Part shown: positions 61,199-64,000 of the stretch, piece by piece
Position numbering within the stretch: position 1 is the stretch's first letter
Layout of the letters: the number at the start of each line of letters is the position of its first letter
NCBI GenBank assembly: GCA_024363285.1
Contig: AP024710.1
Span: 2,636,001 to 2,700,000, forward strand
Length of the DNA: 64,000 nt
Reading direction: 5' to 3'
Source: Leptolinea sp. HRD-7
GTDB lineage: Bacteria > Chloroflexota > Anaerolineae > Anaerolineales > Anaerolineaceae
Translations under genes and position numbers: made by a program
Notes under the pieces: generated by a model
The model's database searches: none
What the model saw: the letters and a program-made list of their open reading frames with translations, nothing else
What the model was told of the DNA's origin: nothing

Positions 61199-61690
61199 AT
61201 GAATGAAAATTTTGGTTTGAAAACATCACTGCATGAAGTTGAAACTTCTTTTCTAAGGACTCTTGATGGGATTTCAAAGACAAAGGCTACAGCCAGATCG
61301 ATCCTATCTTCTGCTTCCTTAATTGTGGCTTTGCTTAGTGGTTTGCAGATTATGACAATTAAGATTCATCAAGACTATATTGTTCTATACCAGGCGGGAA
61401 TTCTTGTTGTTTTTTTTCTTTATTTTCTCTTGATTGTCCTCTGTCTTCTGGCGCTCAGGCCTGTAAAAACTTTGAGCCCGATAGAATTAAAATGGGAAAC
61501 CTTGAGTGAAGCGTTTGTTGGTAAAAATGAACGTGAAGTTTTGGAAATGCAATTGAGCTGCTACTTGAATGTCATCCATAAAAATGCAGCAATCTGTGAT
61601 GGGATAAATAGAATAACTATCTGGGCAGGATGGCTGCTTGGATTAATTGTTGGCATTCTTTTGCTTATGAGCCTTTTACCAAAGGTATAA
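61199..61690 (+). CDS. Three-helix membrane protein of unknown function
   Basis: 163 residues from ATG at 61199 (GGAG 5 bases upstream); a frame from 61157 exists but has no ribosome site. A cytoplasmic N-terminus (TSLHEVETSFLRTLDGISKT) precedes two adjoining helices (about 36-57 and 63-88), a charged loop (LKWETLSEAFVGKNEREVLE) and a last helix (about 138-160). The plan resembles small membrane effectors carried by mobile elements (SLATT- or Pycsar-like proteins), but I see no diagnostic motif. It is the only plus-strand gene in a minus-strand block. Confidence 0.65.
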   Translation: MNENFGLKTSLHEVETSFLRTLDGISKTKATARSILSSASLIVALLSGLQIMTIKIHQDYIVLYQAGILVVFFLYFLLIVLCLLALRPVKTLSPIELKWETLSEAFVGKNEREVLEMQLSCYLNVIHKNAAICDGINRITIWAGWLLGLIVGILLLMSLLPKV

Positions 61691-61708
61691 ACCTACCTCC
61701 CTTGCTTC

Positions 61709-61728
61709 AATGTTTGCGCGCAAACATT
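61709..61728. repeat. Palindrome copy 2 (core TGTTTGCGCGCAAACA)
   Basis: The same perfect 20-base palindrome as copy 1. It lies 1 base past the stop codon of the HIRAN gene and 18 bases past the stop of the convergent membrane protein gene. Confidence 0.9.
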
Positions 61729-61729
61729 T

Positions 61730-62479
61730 CTATGGTGCCGGTGTAACTAATGCTGCCTGGGTTTGGGTTGCCTTCGCGCTGATCTCTGTGGACACGCGGG
61801 CACTCTCGATGGCTACAGCGGTTTGAATATTCACTTGCGGGACTTCGGCCTGTGTAGAAACGGCTGGCGGGAATAAAGCAGATGGGAGGCTGCATAAAAG
61901 ACTTAGGAGCCATAACGTAATTAGGATTGTAAATATTCGGGCTTTTGAGCTGCCGTGTTGCATGATCCCATGCCAGTACCAATCCCAGAACATCTTCAAC
62001 AGTTTACCAATACCCGACTTGGGATTCCCTTCATCGGCCTGCTGAATTGAAAAATCATAGATTTTATTCTTTTCGTTTAGATCGCGAGAATTATCTTTCT
62101 TAACTCGATCGAACAACTCTCTGGATTCTTCTGGCGAAAAGACCGTTAATACTATATTTACACCTAGTGTTTTCCCTTCGTCGCCGCCCGTGATGTTTAG
62201 GATGCTGCATTCGATATATTGACCGCTATCAAGTTTAGGAGCCAGTTTTTCTGCCAATTCGCCACTCAGATACCCAATTCGATCATCGGTATCTGTTTCG
62301 TCAAAATGAAGGCCTGGATATACCGCTATCGCGTTTTTGTCATAACGGTTTTCAGGTTCCCGCACTAAAGAGAGATCATCGCCATCTGATAGATCATCCT
62401 CAATTATTTCCTGCCTTGATCGGCCATGCTCATTACTTTTCGAAACGCCAACAATTTTTGTATTAATAATTTCCGGCAT
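61730..62479 (-). CDS. HIRAN-domain membrane protein
   Basis: 249 residues with a very strong GGGAGGGGAG ribosome site. Residues ~5-115 form a HIRAN domain: NTKIVGVSK, LSLVREPENRYDKNAIAV, DRIGYLSGELAEKLAPKLDSG. HIRAN domains bind 3' ends of single-stranded DNA in HLTF-type remodelers and also occur alone in bacteria and phages. After a linker comes one membrane helix (about 182-199, RIFTILITLWLLSLLCSL) and an Ala/Thr/Gln-rich tail outside the membrane. A HIRAN domain tethered to a membrane is unusual. It follows the repressor gene, separated by palindrome copy 3. Confidence 0.78.
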   Translation of the reverse strand: MPEIINTKIVGVSKSNEHGRSRQEIIEDDLSDGDDLSLVREPENRYDKNAIAVYPGLHFDETDTDDRIGYLSGELAEKLAPKLDSGQYIECSILNITGGDEGKTLGVNIVLTVFSPEESRELFDRVKKDNSRDLNEKNKIYDFSIQQADEGNPKSGIGKLLKMFWDWYWHGIMQHGSSKARIFTILITLWLLSLLCSLPSALFPPAVSTQAEVPQVNIQTAVAIESARVSTEISAKATQTQAALVTPAP

Positions 62480-62501
62480 TATCTCCCCTCCCTTTCAACA
62501 A

Positions 62502-62517
62502 TGTTTGCGCGCAAACA
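62502..62517. repeat. Palindrome copy 3 (TGTTTGCGCGCAAACA)
   Basis: Perfect 16-base palindrome, 2 bases past the repressor stop codon and 22 bases before the HIRAN start codon. Confidence 0.9.
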
Positions 62518-62519
62518 AT

Positions 62520-63179
62520 TTACTTAAAACGCCTGATCGAAATGACGATCTTCCCCTCTATGTGGACTTTCTCGGCCGGCACTGTGATAGGTTGCATATT
62601 GGGATTTGCCGGCTGGAGAATGACAGTTCCATTTTCCCTGAAGAACTTTTTCAAAGTGAATGAATTTTCGTCATCTAGCCGGACGGCCACCAGGTCGCCA
62701 TTATTGGCGGTCTGGACTTTGCGCATGATGATAGTATCTCCGTTGTGGATGCCCTCACCTTCCATGGAATCACCTTCCACTTCCAGGGCGAAAAGCGATT
62801 CTGATTTGGCGTTTGAGGGTATCCAATCGCGCAAGATATTGATGAAGGAATCAGATCCGAAGGCGGGGAAATCGGATGGTGGCATAGTGATGGCGGTTCC
62901 GGCTGCGATGCGGCCAAGTAGAGGGATTGAGAGACCGGGATTATTGTTTCCTGGAGCGGATAGACCGAGGACTTCATAGACTTCATCGCCAAATTTAGCA
63001 ACAAGTTTATTGATAATTTCTCTTGTTTGAGGCTGCCCCCTTGTTTCACCAATCCATGCATTAACTGTCGGCTGGCTTATTTCCAAGTAGGCAGCAAATT
63101 GACTGACACTCTTCTTCCCTGAGTCAGACCAATTCGTATATTTCTCTTTGATCCACTTATGAAAATCCATTGAAATCAT
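62520..63179 (-). CDS. Phage-type repressor: HTH plus S24/LexA-like peptidase
   Basis: 219 residues from ATG at 63179 (GGAG 8 bases upstream). The N-terminal helix-turn-helix is SVSQFAAYLEISQPTVNAWI. The C-terminal S24 domain has the Ala-Gly cleavage bond in LLGRIAAGTAI, nucleophile Ser in ALEVEGDSMEGEGIHNGD and general-base Lys in NSFTLKKFF. Such proteins repress lytic genes and cleave themselves when RecA filaments form after DNA damage. The divergent operator region and Cro-like gene next to it complete a lambda-like switch. Confidence 0.92.
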   Translation of the reverse strand: MISMDFHKWIKEKYTNWSDSGKKSVSQFAAYLEISQPTVNAWIGETRGQPQTREIINKLVAKFGDEVYEVLGLSAPGNNNPGLSIPLLGRIAAGTAITMPPSDFPAFGSDSFINILRDWIPSNAKSESLFALEVEGDSMEGEGIHNGDTIIMRKVQTANNGDLVAVRLDDENSFTLKKFFRENGTVILQPANPNMQPITVPAEKVHIEGKIVISIRRFK

Positions 63180-63184
63180 TATAA

Positions 63185-63199
63185 GCACTCCAGTAGTAA
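63185..63199. promoter_or_regulatory. Operator-like site O1 (half-conserved)
   Basis: GCACTC-cag-TAGTAA: the right half equals that of O2, the left half is degenerate. It lies close to the repressor start, fitting autoregulation. Confidence 0.4.
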
Positions 63200-63213
63200 T
63201 GTAAATCAAGTAC

Positions 63214-63242
63214 TTGACAAGTGGTTACTAGCGTAGTAATAT
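63214..63242 (+). promoter_or_regulatory. Early promoter driving the Cro-like gene
   Basis: TTGACA (63214-63219) and TAATAT (63237-63242) with exactly 17 bases between. Operator O2 covers the spacer and -10 region, so bound repressor would occlude RNA polymerase. Confidence 0.85.
63225..63239. promoter_or_regulatory. Operator-like site O2 (perfect)
   Basis: TTACTA-gcg-TAGTAA, a perfect 15-base dyad overlapping the early promoter. Confidence 0.7.
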
Positions 63243-63255
63243 GTCTAAGAAGCAG

Positions 63256-63270
63256 TTACTACTCTAGTAC
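63256..63270. promoter_or_regulatory. Operator-like site O3
   Basis: TTACTA-ctc-TAGTAC, one base from a perfect dyad, centred 31 bases from O2 and downstream of the promoter. Confidence 0.6.
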
Positions 63271-63286
63271 TAGTCGGAGAATGAAT

Positions 63287-63526
63287 ATGGCAGACGCAAA
63301 AAGCGTGCGGGTAAATTGGGGAATTCGTGAAGATACCCAGCAGAAGATCAAGGCGATCATGGAGCTTTTGAAGTACGGGAATGATGGCGATGTTGTTGAC
63401 TATGCCGTTGACCGCCTTCACTCCGCACTGTTCTCTGAGCCTAATGTTGTGGTCACAGTGGCGGATGCGGTCCGCGCGCAAACGCAGGCTGTTATTGTCG
63501 ATGGGAAAGTCATTGATGCTGTTTGA
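63287..63526 (+). CDS. Small Cro-position DNA-binding candidate
   Basis: 79 residues from ATG at 63287 (GGAG 7 bases upstream; ATG at 63281 is too close to it). The segment VRVNWGIREDTQQKIKAIME plus GDVVDYAVDRLHSAL has the short strand-helix-helix pattern of ribbon-helix-helix (CopG-like) proteins. The C-terminal part (VVVTVADAVRAQTQAVIVDG) is unassigned. Being the first gene of the divergent early transcript, it may act as the Cro-like antagonist of the repressor (inference from position). Confidence 0.65.
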   Translation: MADAKSVRVNWGIREDTQQKIKAIMELLKYGNDGDVVDYAVDRLHSALFSEPNVVVTVADAVRAQTQAVIVDGKVIDAV

Positions 63527-63634
63527 TCTCGGGGTTTTCATGCCTCCAGAATAGCAAGGTTTGCAGTGAGCAACGAAGTAAGGCGAAATACGGGCAAAAA
63601 CCGGGTGCATGTTGGGCAGGATAGGGGCAGTTCT

Positions 63635-63862
63635 ATGGCGAACAAACCAAGAGAATGGCCAGACAACGCAAAAGAAGCACGTGATCAGGCGGCGAGCCGG
63701 ATCAACAACGCGAAAATAACCCTGGACGCCCTGCTGGATGGTAAGCCGCATTCTGATATTCAGATGATCACCCTGGCAGCAAAAGCACAATCAGAAATGG
63801 CGGATGCGCTGCGGTGGTTGGAGAAGTTTGGGGCTACGACTACCCCGAAGTTGATAGTGTAA
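63635..63862 (+). CDS. Hypothetical protein of the early phage-like operon
   Basis: 75 residues from ATG at 63635 (MANKPREWPDNAKEARDQAA), with AGGGG about 9 bases upstream; a GTG at 63566 would add 23 residues. It is helical and charged (INNAKITLDALLDGKPHSDIQM, TLAAKAQSEMADALRWLEKF). No family recognised. It is in the same direction as the Cro-like gene, 108 bases downstream. Confidence 0.5.
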   Translation: MANKPREWPDNAKEARDQAASRINNAKITLDALLDGKPHSDIQMITLAAKAQSEMADALRWLEKFGATTTPKLIV

Positions 63863-64000
63863 TTTCTGGTCCCTCAAACCAGTTGGAAAGAATCCCCCAT
63901 CCCCCTTCACGACCCTGAAGAAAGCATCCAGGGCATAGGGGGCCAAAGACAGGAGGTGGTGAGAGTAATTTGAAAGTGTTCGGGTAACAACGTTTTTGAA
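63863..64000 (+). other. Right edge without a resolved gene
   Basis: Contains CAGGAGG at about 63950, a good ribosome site, but the GTG and TTG codons behind it run into stops within a few codons. The next early gene may start beyond the window. Confidence 0.4.

Noticed and set aside
63470..63490. GCGCGCAAACG near 63480 as a fourth palindrome copy
   Set aside because: Only half of the palindrome matches and it lies inside the coding region of the 63287 gene.
1..64000. CRISPR arrays or insertion sequences
   Set aside because: No regularly spaced direct repeats, transposase-like frames or terminal inverted repeats typical of IS elements were seen.

Overview
The window looks like a chromosomal segment of a Chloroflexota bacterium, most likely class Anaerolineae. 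This is inferred from gene style, not from a marker-gene search. Base composition is moderate in GC. There are several lipoproteins with long Pro/Thr 'TPTPT' linkers, one with an NBR1-type four-tryptophan domain, a BMP-type nucleoside/ribose transporter, polytopic YfhO/GT-C proteins in tandem, a very large alpha-2-macroglobulin lipoprotein and CIRCE-controlled groESL. Genes are packed tightly, often with 1-11 base stop/start overlaps, and many are in short co-directional runs.

Layout. 1-2.1 kb: a cut zinc-ribbon gene, an SH3b surface protein, an esterase and a small membrane protein. 2.3-11.5 kb (+): MFS transporter, smpB, a phytol/dolichol kinase-like enzyme, a histidine ammonia-lyase homologue, an L,D-transpeptidase, a thiol-redox membrane group (CcdA, TlpA-like, glutaredoxin-DUF2085), then pgeF-yggS-yggT. 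12.3-22.1 kb (+): four large membrane proteins in an A-B-A-B order followed by a MoxR ATPase and a DUF58 protein, all overlapping. 22.1-28.2 kb (-): GNAT, a PHP-AlbA fusion, a response regulator, lon, hsp20 and a Tpx-like peroxiredoxin, then tRNA-Arg(UCU). 28.5-35.7 kb (-): an NBR1-domain lipoprotein, the four-gene BMP transporter and trmD. 35.8-42.3 kb (+): two TPR proteins, groES-groEL with promoter and CIRCE, a PpiC-type foldase and a small membrane protein. 42.3-45.4 kb (-): YciI, SpoU methyltransferase, macro domain, rplT-rpmI-infC. 45.8-54.2 kb (+ mostly): HPr, a GT-C transferase, an MtnA-like isomerase, an Flp-type pilin too short for usual ORF cut-offs, a menA-like prenyltransferase, a lipoprotein, a radical SAM protein with a polymerase-X-type HhH tail, and an AEC transporter. 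54.3-60.4 kb (-): the 2031-residue alpha-2-macroglobulin.

From about 60.5 kb to the right edge the character changes. A 3'-half tRNA-Val(GAC)-like remnant marks a probable attachment site. Beyond it lie small phage-style genes, a HIRAN-domain membrane protein, an S24/LexA-like repressor, and a divergent control region with three operator-like sites overlapping a consensus promoter for a small Cro-like gene. Three copies of a perfect palindrome (TGTTTGCGCGCAAACA) sit between genes of this block. I read it as the left end of an integrated prophage or similar element whose remainder lies outside the window.

Other points of interest: infC appears to start at an AUC codon; four genes have a -10 box placed so that transcription would begin at the start codon (leaderless candidates); the HutH homologue has Ser-Ser-Gly instead of Ala-Ser-Gly at the MIO site.
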